DNA of 8,079 bases from contig JAEZFL010000020.1 in assembly GCA_023417515.1 (NCBI GenBank), positions 1-8,079 of the forward strand. Reading direction: 5' to 3'. Origin of the DNA: Pseudomonadota bacterium. Lineage in GTDB: Bacteria; Pseudomonadota; Alphaproteobacteria; Sphingomonadales; Sphingomonadaceae. The position numbers and the translations under genes are program-made. Below are positions 1 to 5,167 of this stretch, in pieces (position 1 is the stretch's first letter; each line of letters begins with the position of its first letter). Below the pieces are notes generated by a model, which ran no database searches, was not told the origin of the DNA, and worked only from the letters and a program-made list of their open reading frames with translations.

Positions 1-448
1 GCTGTTCGAGACGTTGGGCAAGTTCGGCCTTGCACGGGGCATATATCGCGGCTCGGCGGACGATGGCCTCAGCCTCGACGGCGCGATCATCCTCAACGCG
101 GTCAAATGCCTGCCGCCGCAGAACAAGCCGACTTCCCAGGAAATCGGGGCCTGCCGGCCTTTCTATGAGACGACTCTTGCGCAGCTTACTGGGGTGCGGA
201 CCGTCGTCGCTCTCGGCCGGATCGCCCATGAATGCGCAGTCCGCGCCGCGGGCGGCATGCTGTCGGACTATCCGTTCGGCCACCTCGCCGAGCATCGCCT
301 GCCCGATGGCCGCATTCTGATCGATAGCTACCATTGCTCGCGCTACAACCAGAATACCGGCCGCCTCACCCGAGCGATGTTCGAAGCGGTGTTCGCGCGG
401 GCGCTTGAACTGCGCGTTTCAGCTTCGTCGCCTGAACCGCTGTGTTAG
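1..448 (+). CDS. Uracil-DNA glycosylase, family 5-like (C-terminal part, 5' end outside window)
   Basis: The reading frame is already open at the window edge and ends at TAG 446-448, so only the last 148 or so residues are present. The visible part contains NAVKCLPPQNKP, then VVALGRIAHECA, then SYHCSRYNQNTGRLT near the C-terminus. This order matches the uracil-DNA glycosylase superfamily, and the NTGRLT ending is typical of family 5 (UDGb) enzymes. Members remove uracil or other deaminated bases from DNA to start base excision repair. The His of the SYHCSR segment corresponds to the family His-containing active-site loop; here the next residue is Cys. The N-terminal motif and any iron-sulfur cysteines near it lie upstream and cannot be checked. 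A role in DNA repair follows from the family; family 5 rather than family 4 is inferred from the NTGRLT segment. Confidence 0.88.
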   Translation, partial: LFETLGKFGLARGIYRGSADDGLSLDGAIILNAVKCLPPQNKPTSQEIGACRPFYETTLAQLTGVRTVVALGRIAHECAVRAAGGMLSDYPFGHLAEHRLPDGRILIDSYHCSRYNQNTGRLTRAMFEAVFARALELRVSASSPEPLC

Positions 449-494
449 CCGCATAACACTCGCGAATTGGTCGTACTGGGCTTAGCCGGCTAGC

Positions 495-626
495 ATGAAC
501 CGACGCGCTCAGCCTCTCGCCCAGCGTGACCCGAAGCCGGTTTCCCCGGCCCGAGGCGTGCTGTTCATGCTCGCTATGCTGGGCTTCTTCCACGGCCTGA
601 TCACCGTCGTGGACCCGATGCTCTGA
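495..626 (+). CDS. Possible small single-span membrane protein, 43 residues
   Basis: ATG 495 opens a 43-codon frame ending at TGA 624-626. An in-frame TAG lies at 483-485, so ATG 495 is the only canonical start. The first 21 or so residues are polar and basic (MNRRAQPLAQRDPKPVSPAR). One hydrophobic stretch follows (GVLFMLAMLGFFHGLITVV) and the protein ends DPML. This is the pattern of a small inner-membrane protein with its basic N-terminus in the cytoplasm. No clear Shine-Dalgarno sequence precedes the ATG, which weakens the call. The hydrophobic part loosely recalls the first helix of sugar-type major facilitator transporters, but nothing downstream continues that family. I do not recognise the protein. 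It lies between the glycosylase gene and the unknown gene at 691. Confidence 0.35.
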   Translation: MNRRAQPLAQRDPKPVSPARGVLFMLAMLGFFHGLITVVDPML

Positions 627-632
627 GGTCCC

Positions 633-648
633 GTCGAGTAAAATCGAC
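633..648. repeat. Short inverted repeat upstream of the unknown gene pair
   Basis: GTCGA (633-637) and TCGAC (644-648) are perfect inverted arms around GTAAAA. The dyad lies 42 bases before ATG 691 in otherwise unassigned DNA. It could be a small operator or chance; five-base arms in GC-rich DNA are weak evidence. Confidence 0.2.
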
Positions 649-690
649 AAGCTCGGCCGTCTGCGCTATTCAGGTGGCCGGGGGCGGCGA

Positions 691-1176
691 ATGGACGCTG
701 ATCTTTTTCTGCTCGATCGCTTCTTCGCGGAAGCGCGAGAGATTCTTGACGGCGAGCGCGCCGAATTCACCCTCTCTCCGGATTCCCTTGTCCAGATCGC
801 GGCTCAACCGGCGCTGCGAAGCGAGTTTTCCCGGCGGCTCAAGGCGATCAACAACGACGAGCTACGGCAGCTCATTCTCGATTTCCTTCGGGACATGGCG
901 GGCGTCATGGATGACGCTGCCAGCGACGCGGAGCGAAAGGTCGATCTGCTCGACCGGGCCGGTATGGGCGTCGCCGCAAGCGTGACCGCGGCGGGCATCG
1001 GCACCACGGTCGCGGCAAGCGCCGCGGCAGGTTCGCTCGTAGGCCCGCTGGGCTTGCTCGTGGGCGGGCTGCTGGGATTGATCGCAACGGCTTGGGGCCG
1101 GGATCGGTTGAAACGGAGCGCGAACCGGAGCAAATCTTGGGCTGGCAAGTTTCGCCGGCTGATCGGAAAGGAGTGA
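691..1176 (+). CDS. Unrecognised 161-residue protein with glycine-rich hydrophobic segment
   Basis: ATG 691 to TGA 1174-1176. A GGGGGCGG tract just upstream is a modest ribosome binding site. Residues 1-90 are charged and look helical, with many Leu, Glu, Asp and Arg residues and no enzyme motif I can see. Residues 91-135 are almost free of charge and rich in Gly and Ala, with small residues regularly spaced (AAGIGTTVAAS, then GPLGLLVGGLLG). This resembles a glycine-zipper or a hydrophobic hairpin that could enter or associate with the membrane. Residues 136-161 are strongly basic (GRDRLKRSANRSKSWAGKF and on), which fits a cytoplasmic tail. There is no N-terminal signal peptide. The stop is three bases before the next gene, so the two are almost surely co-transcribed. 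Function is unknown. Options are a membrane-anchored scaffold, or the pore-forming half of a two-gene module; neither is shown by the sequence. Confidence 0.7.
   Translation: MDADLFLLDRFFAEAREILDGERAEFTLSPDSLVQIAAQPALRSEFSRRLKAINNDELRQLILDFLRDMAGVMDDAASDAERKVDLLDRAGMGVAASVTAAGIGTTVAASAAAGSLVGPLGLLVGGLLGLIATAWGRDRLKRSANRSKSWAGKFRRLIGKE
1167..1173 (+). promoter_or_regulatory. Strong ribosome binding site for the 61-residue gene
   Basis: AAAGGAG lies inside the last codons of the upstream gene, with a six-base gap to ATG 1180 that includes the upstream TGA. This supports real translation of the small downstream gene and suggests coupling to its neighbour. Confidence 0.75.
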
Positions 1177-1179
1177 GCG

Positions 1180-1365
1180 ATGGTGCTCGGTAGCAGCGAT
1201 CTGATCATGCTCGCTCTCGGCGCGGCCGCAGCCTTGTGGTGCGTGGGGCTTGCGCTGGTTTTGGTTCAAACGGATTCGAGCGACCGCCGTCTGTGGTTGT
1301 CATCCGCGCTCGTCGGCTTTGCGATGATCCTCATGATGGCGCGCAAAGCAGACCGCCCCCGATAG
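1180..1365 (+). CDS. Unrecognised 61-residue two-span membrane protein
   Basis: ATG 1180 to TAG 1363-1365, preceded by AAAGGAG at good spacing and only three bases after the stop of the 161-residue gene. Residues 7-29 form one hydrophobic segment (DLIMLALGAAAALWCVGLAL and on). A short polar loop follows (QTDSSDRRL), then a second hydrophobic segment at about 38-53 (LWLSSALVGFAMILMM) and a basic tail (ARKADRPR). The loop carries two Arg and the tail three Arg and one Lys, so orientation is not clear from charge alone. I recognise no family. The tight linkage suggests it works with the 161-residue protein. Its end lies 28 bases from the end of convergent aguB, and I see no intrinsic terminator in that gap. 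Confidence 0.72.
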   Translation: MVLGSSDLIMLALGAAAALWCVGLALVLVQTDSSDRRLWLSSALVGFAMILMMARKADRPR

Positions 1366-1393
1366 GCCTTCGACCCCCGGTACCAGCGGACGA

Positions 1394-2242
1394 TCAGAGG
1401 TCCTCAGCGAGCCGGCCGTAAAGCTCGGGCCGCCGGTCGCGGAAGAAGCCGAAGGCGGCGCGATGGCGCTTGGCCTGGGTCAGGTCCAGAGTAGCCGTAA
1501 TCACCCCCGTCTCCGTGGCGCCGAATTCCGCCAGGATGTCGCCGCGCTCGTCGCAGATGAAGGAGTGGCCGTAGAAGCGCTGGCCATGCTCGGTGCCGAT
1601 GCGGTTGGCGGCGACCACAGGCACGACGTTGGACACGGCATGGCCGATCATCGCCCGGCGCCACAGGCGGCTGGTGTCCAGCTCGGGGTCGTGCGGCTCG
1701 GTTCCGATCGCGGTCGGGAACAGCAGGATCTCGGCGCCGTCGAGCATCAGCGCCCGCGCGGTTTCCGGATACCATTGGTCCCAGCATACCGCCGGCCCGA
1801 CCCGGCCATAAGCGGTCTGGTAAGTCTTGAAGCCGGTATTGCCGGGACGGAAGTAGAATTTCTCGGAATAGCCGGGTCCGTCGGGGATGTGGCTCTTGCG
1901 ATAGACGCCCATCACCGCGCCCTTATCGTCGATCATGGCGAGGCTGTTGTAATGATGGTGGCCGTCGGCCTCGAAGAAGCTGGTCGGGATATAGACGTTC
2001 AGCTCCGCGGCCAGCTTCCGCATGGCGAGGACGGCCGGATGCTCGCCGACCGGAAGGGCGCGCGCGAAATGGCCCTCGTCCTGGGTTCGGCAGAAATAAT
2101 GGCCCTCGAACAATTCGGGCGGCAGGATCAGCTTGGCGCCCTTGCCCGCGGCCTCGCGCACCAGCTCGGAGACGACGCTGATATTCTCGTCGACGTCGTC
2201 GCTGAAGGCGAGCTGGAGGGCGGCGACACTAATCTCGGACAA
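1394..2242 (-). CDS. aguB: N-carbamoylputrescine amidohydrolase
   Basis: This 282-residue cytoplasmic enzyme of the nitrilase (carbon-nitrogen hydrolase) superfamily hydrolyses N-carbamoylputrescine to putrescine, CO2 and ammonia, the last step of the agmatine route. The Glu-Lys-Cys catalytic triad is visible: Glu43 in PPELFEG, Lys116 in YRKSHIPDGPGY and Cys153 in VCWDQWYPE. The YRKSHIPDGPGYSEKFYF and CWDQWYPE segments are characteristic of the carbamoylputrescine branch, and the length is normal for the family. The start is TTG at 2242-2240. No in-frame ATG precedes it in the short gap, GGAG lies eight bases upstream, and the protein begins as homologues do (SEISVAALQ). It follows aguA by 11 bases, so the two form an operon. 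The partner gene makes its substrate. Confidence 0.95.
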   Translation of the reverse strand: MSEISVAALQLAFSDDVDENISVVSELVREAAGKGAKLILPPELFEGHYFCRTQDEGHFARALPVGEHPAVLAMRKLAAELNVYIPTSFFEADGHHHYNSLAMIDDKGAVMGVYRKSHIPDGPGYSEKFYFRPGNTGFKTYQTAYGRVGPAVCWDQWYPETARALMLDGAEILLFPTAIGTEPHDPELDTSRLWRRAMIGHAVSNVVPVVAANRIGTEHGQRFYGHSFICDERGDILAEFGATETGVITATLDLTQAKRHRAAFGFFRDRRPELYGRLAEDL

Positions 2243-2250
2243 GTCAAAAT

Positions 2251-2254
2251 CTCC
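2251..2254 (-). promoter_or_regulatory. Ribosome binding site of aguB, overlapping the aguA stop codon
   Basis: On the minus strand the aguA stop TAG (2256-2254) runs straight into GAG, giving TAGGAG; the GGAG core is at 2254-2251. Eight bases separate it from the TTG start of aguB. The good spacing supports the rare start codon, and the overlap with the stop suggests that ribosomes finishing aguA feed aguB. Confidence 0.7.
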
Positions 2255-3231
2255 TAAGCCGGCACTTGCTGGCTGATGCAGTGGAAGCTTCCGCCTCCGG
2301 TCAGCACATGGTCGGCGCGAAAGCCGACCGCCTGCCGGTCCGGGAACAGCGCCTGCACCGCAGCCACCGCGGCCTCGTCATTGGCCACCCCGTAGAGCGG
2401 AACGACCACTGCCGCATTGCCGATGTAGAAGTTCATGTAGGAAGCCGGGATGATCTCGCCATCCCTCAGCACCCGACCGGGCGAGGGCACGTCGGCGACT
2501 CTCAGGCCGAACGCCTCGGCGCGGGCGCGGGCGTCGCGATAGACGTCGGCATTGGGATCGTCGTCGCGGGCCGGGACGGGAAGGGCGATCACGCCTTCCG
2601 CAACGAAGCGGGCGAGATTGTCGACATGACCGTCGGTATGGTCGTTGAGCAGGCCCTCGCCGAGCCACAGAAGCCGCTCGATGCCGAGGTCGGCCTTGAG
2701 GCGCGCCTCGATCTCCTCGCGGCTCATCCCGGGATTGCGGTTGGGGTTGAGCAGGCACTGCTCGGTGGTGACGGCCAGGCCGGTGCCGTCGACGTCGATC
2801 GCGCCCCCCTCGAGGATCCAGTCGAAGCGGTCGGCGTCCATGTCGATCGTGCTCGCAAGGCGAGCGCCCACCGTGTCGTCGCCCTCGAGCTCATATTTGC
2901 CGCCCCAGCCGTTGAAGCGGAAGCTGCGCGCGGCGATGCGGCCGCCGTCGCGGACCAGCAGCGGCCCCGTGTCGCGCAGCCAGATGTCGCCGAACAGCTC
3001 CTGCACGATCGTCGCGAACGGCGCCCGGGCCGCAGCGGCACGGGCGCTGTCCGGATCGGCGGCGACGAGCCGCACCTCCTCACCGCGGCCCTCGGCATGG
3101 ACCGCCAGCGCAAAGGCGGCGACCTCGGCGCGTGCTGGTTCGAGGTCGTCCTCCCACAGATCGGCATGGCTCGGAAAACCGATCCACACCGCTTCGTGCG
3201 GCGCCCATTCGGGAGGTTGGCGAAACGTCAT
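2254..3231 (-). CDS. aguA: Agmatine deiminase
   Basis: This 325-residue enzyme of the peptidyl-arginine deiminase-like family (guanidino-group modifying, pentein fold) converts agmatine to N-carbamoylputrescine and ammonia. Family signatures run in order: PPEWAPHEAVWIGFP at the N-terminus, DIWLRDTGP (residues 82-90, with Asp87), FNGWGGKY (107-113), LEGGAIDVDG (140-149), NDHTDGHVDN (196-205, with His202 the likely catalytic His) and GGGSFHCISQQ near the end, with Cys318 as the nucleophile. Length is slightly below the roughly 340-370 residues common in the family. ATG 3231-3229 is the right start because PEWAPHEAVW sits at its usual distance from the N-terminus. It is the first gene of an aguAB operon. 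Its ribosome binding site is the right arm of a GC-rich hairpin (3234-3255), so translation may be limited by RNA structure. Agmatine would come from an arginine decarboxylase encoded elsewhere or be imported. Confidence 0.95.
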   Translation of the reverse strand: MTFRQPPEWAPHEAVWIGFPSHADLWEDDLEPARAEVAAFALAVHAEGRGEEVRLVAADPDSARAAAARAPFATIVQELFGDIWLRDTGPLLVRDGGRIAARSFRFNGWGGKYELEGDDTVGARLASTIDMDADRFDWILEGGAIDVDGTGLAVTTEQCLLNPNRNPGMSREEIEARLKADLGIERLLWLGEGLLNDHTDGHVDNLARFVAEGVIALPVPARDDDPNADVYRDARARAEAFGLRVADVPSPGRVLRDGEIIPASYMNFYIGNAAVVVPLYGVANDEAAVAAVQALFPDRQAVGFRADHVLTGGGSFHCISQQVPA

Positions 3232-3233
3232 AG

Positions 3234-3267
3234 CCCCTCCCCTTCAGGGGAGGGGTTAGGGTGGGGG
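3234..3267 (-). repeat. REP-like hairpin, copy 1, covering the aguA ribosome binding site
   Basis: CCCCTCCCC (3234-3242) and GGGGAGGGG (3247-3255) form a perfect nine-base-pair stem around TTCA. A G-rich tail follows, TTAGGGTGGGGG (3256-3267). The same core with a related tail recurs in opposite orientation at 3317-3352. In the aguA transcript the stem ends two bases before AUG, and its GGGGAGGGG arm is the only Shine-Dalgarno sequence. From memory, palindromes of this CCCCTCCCC/GGGGAGGGG type are common between genes in alphaproteobacteria; I cannot count copies here. Confidence 0.8.
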
Positions 3268-3289
3268 AGTCGGTGCAGGAAAGCGCCGC

Positions 3290-3308
3290 CGGAGGCATCG
3301 AGCCTCCG
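3290..3308. repeat. Central hairpin between the two REP-like copies
   Basis: CGGAGGC (3290-3296) pairs perfectly with GCCTCCG (3302-3308) around ATCGA. It sits about midway between the two REP-like elements, so the 139-base gap between the M28 gene and aguA is almost wholly made of potential hairpins. No T-tract follows on either strand, so it is not a classic intrinsic terminator, though it may slow transcription coming from the M28 gene. Confidence 0.6.
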
Positions 3309-3316
3309 TCGCCGCT

Positions 3317-3352
3317 CCCCACCCCTCGATCCCCTCCCCTGAAGGAGAGGGG
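3317..3352 (+). repeat. REP-like hairpin, copy 2, inverted relative to copy 1
   Basis: CCCCTCCCC (3331-3339) and GGAGAGGGG (3344-3352) form a stem with one mismatch around TGAA. CCCCACCCCTCGAT (3317-3330) precedes it and mirrors the G-rich tail of copy 1 on the other strand. The pair of inverted copies resembles a two-unit REP composite (BIME-like). The copy starts 19 bases after the M28 stop codon as transcribed and could protect that transcript's 3' end. Confidence 0.7.
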
Positions 3353-3370
3353 TTGAGTTGGTGCGAAAGG

Positions 3371-5026
3371 TCATCGGCGCTGGTCGGCCGTGCGGTCGCG
3401 GATGGCGCGGAATTCGTCGCCGGGGAGCCAGTTCGGCCACGCGGTCGTGTTGGCGAGGTCGTTGGCGATCTGGAAATAGATTTCGAGGTCGCGAACCGCG
3501 CCCGACCAATCCCAGTTGGGATCATATTCGTCGTTGATCCCGTGATAGCGGTTGGCGCGATAGTCGGCCGCCCACGCGGCCCCCGCCTCGGGCCCGCCGT
3601 TGACGAGATTCTCGCCGCCCTCGGCGTAGAGCATCGGAACGCCCTGCTTGGCGAGGCTGAAATGGTCGGAGCGGTAATAATAGCCGGCTTCAGGCGATGG
3701 CTCCGGAACCAGGGTGAGGCCCCGCGGGCCGATCGCGCGCTGGAGATATTGGTCGAGCTCCGACTTGCCCGCGCCGATCGCGATGAAGTCGCGGCTCACG
3801 CCCGCGAACTGAAGCCCGTCGATGTTGATCCCGCCTACGGTCCGGGCCAGCGGGAAGACCGGGTTCGCGGCGTAATAAGCGGAACCGAGCAGGCCCGATT
3901 CCTCGGCGGTCACCGCGAGGAAGACGAGGCTTCGCTCGGGCGCTCCGGCGCGGACATGCGCCTCGGCGAGCGCCACCAGGGCGGCCGTACCCGACGCATT
4001 GTCCACCGCTCCGTTGCAGATCCGGTCCTCACCCGTCTCGGTGCAGATTCCGAGATGGTCCCAATGCGCGGTGTAGAGCACATATTCGTCCGGCCTGGTC
4101 GTTCCGGGCAGGATACCGATCACGTTCTTCGAGGCCTGGCGGCGGATCGAATTCTCGATCGTCATCGACGCGCGCAGGCCCAGCGGCACGGCGCGGAAGC
4201 CCGGCTGCCGGGCGCGGGCGGTGAGGGCGTCAAGGTCCTGGCCAGCCGCGGAGAGCAGCCGGCGCGCCGCCTCGTTGGTCAGCCAGCCATTGGCTGCGGT
4301 CTGGTCGGCGCCGCCGCGGCCGTCGTCCATGTAGAGCTGCGGGCCGGTCCAGCTGTTCTCGACCGTCATCCAGCCATAGGAGGCCGGCGCGGTGTCGTGG
4401 ACGATCAGCGCGGCCGCGGCGCCCTGGCGCGCGGCTTCCTCATATTTGTAGGTCCAGCGGCCATAATAGGTCATCGCCCGGCCGTTGAACGTGCCTTCCA
4501 GGTCGCTGTCCTGCCAGTCGGGATCGTTGACGAGGATGACGACGGTCTTCCCGCGCACGTCGACGCCCTCATAGTCGTTCCAGCCGCGCTCCGGCGCGTT
4601 GATGCCGTAGCCGACGAAGACCATGTCGCTATTGTCGAACGACACCCGCGGTTGCGCGCGGTAGGAGGCCGCGACCATGTCGGTGCGGTAGTCGAAGGTC
4701 AGCGGCTGGGCGCCGCCGGTCACCCGAAGCTGCGGCGTGTTGGTCGCGCTGATCTCGACCAGCGGCACGTCCTGGGTCCAGCTGCCGTTATTGCCCGGCT
4801 GCAGTCCGGCGCGCTGGAACTCGCGGATCAGGGCGGCGACGGTGAGCTCCTCGCCCGGAGTCGCCGGGGCGCGGCCCTGGAACTCGTCGGACGACAGCTC
4901 CTGAGTCACCCGCTGAAGGGTGGCGACATTGATGCCGGGCGCCGTCGCGGCGCCGGAGCCGCCATCGGCCATGGTCGTGCAGCCGGCCGCTGACAAAGCG
5001 AGCAGTGGAAGGAGGAGCTGGCGCAT
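3371..5026 (-). CDS. M28 family zinc aminopeptidase-like lipoprotein
   Basis: This is a 551-residue exported metallopeptidase predicted to remove N-terminal residues from peptides. I chose ATG 5026-5024 over an in-frame ATG 60 bases upstream because GAAGG lies nine bases before it and the protein then begins with a clean lipoprotein signal, MRQLLLPLLALSAAGC, with Cys16 as the lipidation site. Residues about 130-230 hold a region like the protease-associated insert (VVFVGYGI-type segment FVGYGINAP, then RGKTVVILVNDPD). The M28 zinc site follows: His321 in HWDHLG, Asp342 in VDNASG, Glu375-Glu376 in AEESGLLGS, Asp403 in NIDG, and His495 in RYHGINDEYDP as the likely last ligand; SDHF (His455) is also conserved. 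All metal and catalytic residues are present, so it should be active. It probably sits anchored at the envelope, facing the periplasm. It is divergent from the S9 peptidase gene, which suggests a shared role in peptide use. True substrate unknown. Confidence 0.9.
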   Translation of the reverse strand: MRQLLLPLLALSAAGCTTMADGGSGAATAPGINVATLQRVTQELSSDEFQGRAPATPGEELTVAALIREFQRAGLQPGNNGSWTQDVPLVEISATNTPQLRVTGGAQPLTFDYRTDMVAASYRAQPRVSFDNSDMVFVGYGINAPERGWNDYEGVDVRGKTVVILVNDPDWQDSDLEGTFNGRAMTYYGRWTYKYEEAARQGAAAALIVHDTAPASYGWMTVENSWTGPQLYMDDGRGGADQTAANGWLTNEAARRLLSAAGQDLDALTARARQPGFRAVPLGLRASMTIENSIRRQASKNVIGILPGTTRPDEYVLYTAHWDHLGICTETGEDRICNGAVDNASGTAALVALAEAHVRAGAPERSLVFLAVTAEESGLLGSAYYAANPVFPLARTVGGINIDGLQFAGVSRDFIAIGAGKSELDQYLQRAIGPRGLTLVPEPSPEAGYYYRSDHFSLAKQGVPMLYAEGGENLVNGGPEAGAAWAADYRANRYHGINDEYDPNWDWSGAVRDLEIYFQIANDLANTTAWPNWLPGDEFRAIRDRTADQRR

Positions 5027-5052
5027 CTCGAAAAACCTTCGCGAGGGGAGGA

Positions 5053-5087
5053 GATGCCGCGGCTCATGCCAGCCCTGCACCGGCATC
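5053..5087. repeat. Inverted repeat in the divergent peptidase spacer
   Basis: GATGCCG (5053-5059) and CGGCATC (5081-5087) are perfect seven-base inverted arms with a 21-base spacer, 28 bases from arm to arm. They lie in the 141-base gap between the divergent M28 and S9 genes, within the probable 5' leader of the M28 gene. They could be two operator half-sites or a leader hairpin; chance is not excluded. The rest of this spacer has an AT-richer patch (about 5136-5150) that may hold a promoter, but I see no convincing -35/-10 pair. Confidence 0.3.
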
Positions 5088-5155
5088 GCAAGGCCGGCTC
5101 CGGCTTGCCCAAACGCGTCGCACCGGCCATCCCGTTGTAATTCATGTTAGAGTTC

Positions 5156-5161
5156 AGGGGG
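5156..5161 (+). promoter_or_regulatory. Ribosome binding site that fixes the S9 peptidase start
   Basis: AGGGGG lies six bases before ATG 5168. An in-frame ATG at 5144 has no such site upstream and would put eight extra residues before the signal peptide, so ATG 5168 is preferred. Confidence 0.75.
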
Positions 5162-5167
5162 CTGAGG

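Noticed and set aside
495..626. Remnant of a sugar-type major facilitator gene
   Set aside because: Only a loose likeness to a first transmembrane helix is seen; the downstream frames do not continue the family, so likeness of any hydrophobic helix is enough to explain it.
366..650. Minus-strand open frame (94 codons) overlapping the glycosylase end and the 449-690 gap
   Set aside because: It overlaps the conserved end of the glycosylase gene and has no ribosome binding site or motif that I can see; composition looks like a shadow frame.
3290..3308. Intrinsic terminator for the M28 gene
   Set aside because: The stem is good, but there is no T-tract on the minus strand after it, so I list it only as a hairpin.
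2266..3342. Plus-strand open frame (358 codons) opposite aguA
   Set aside because: It is antisense to an unmistakable agmatine deiminase and reads through the REP-like repeats, giving low-complexity protein at its end.
3353..4993. Very long plus-strand open frame (546 codons) opposite the M28 gene
   Set aside because: It is antisense to a gene with complete zinc-site motifs, has Arg/Val/Gly/Ala-rich composition without motifs, and is a mirror effect of GC-rich codon use.
5027..5086. N-terminal extension of the M28 protein from the ATG at 5086
   Set aside because: It would place 20 polar residues before a clean lipoprotein signal peptide, and the downstream ATG at 5026 has its own GAAGG site.
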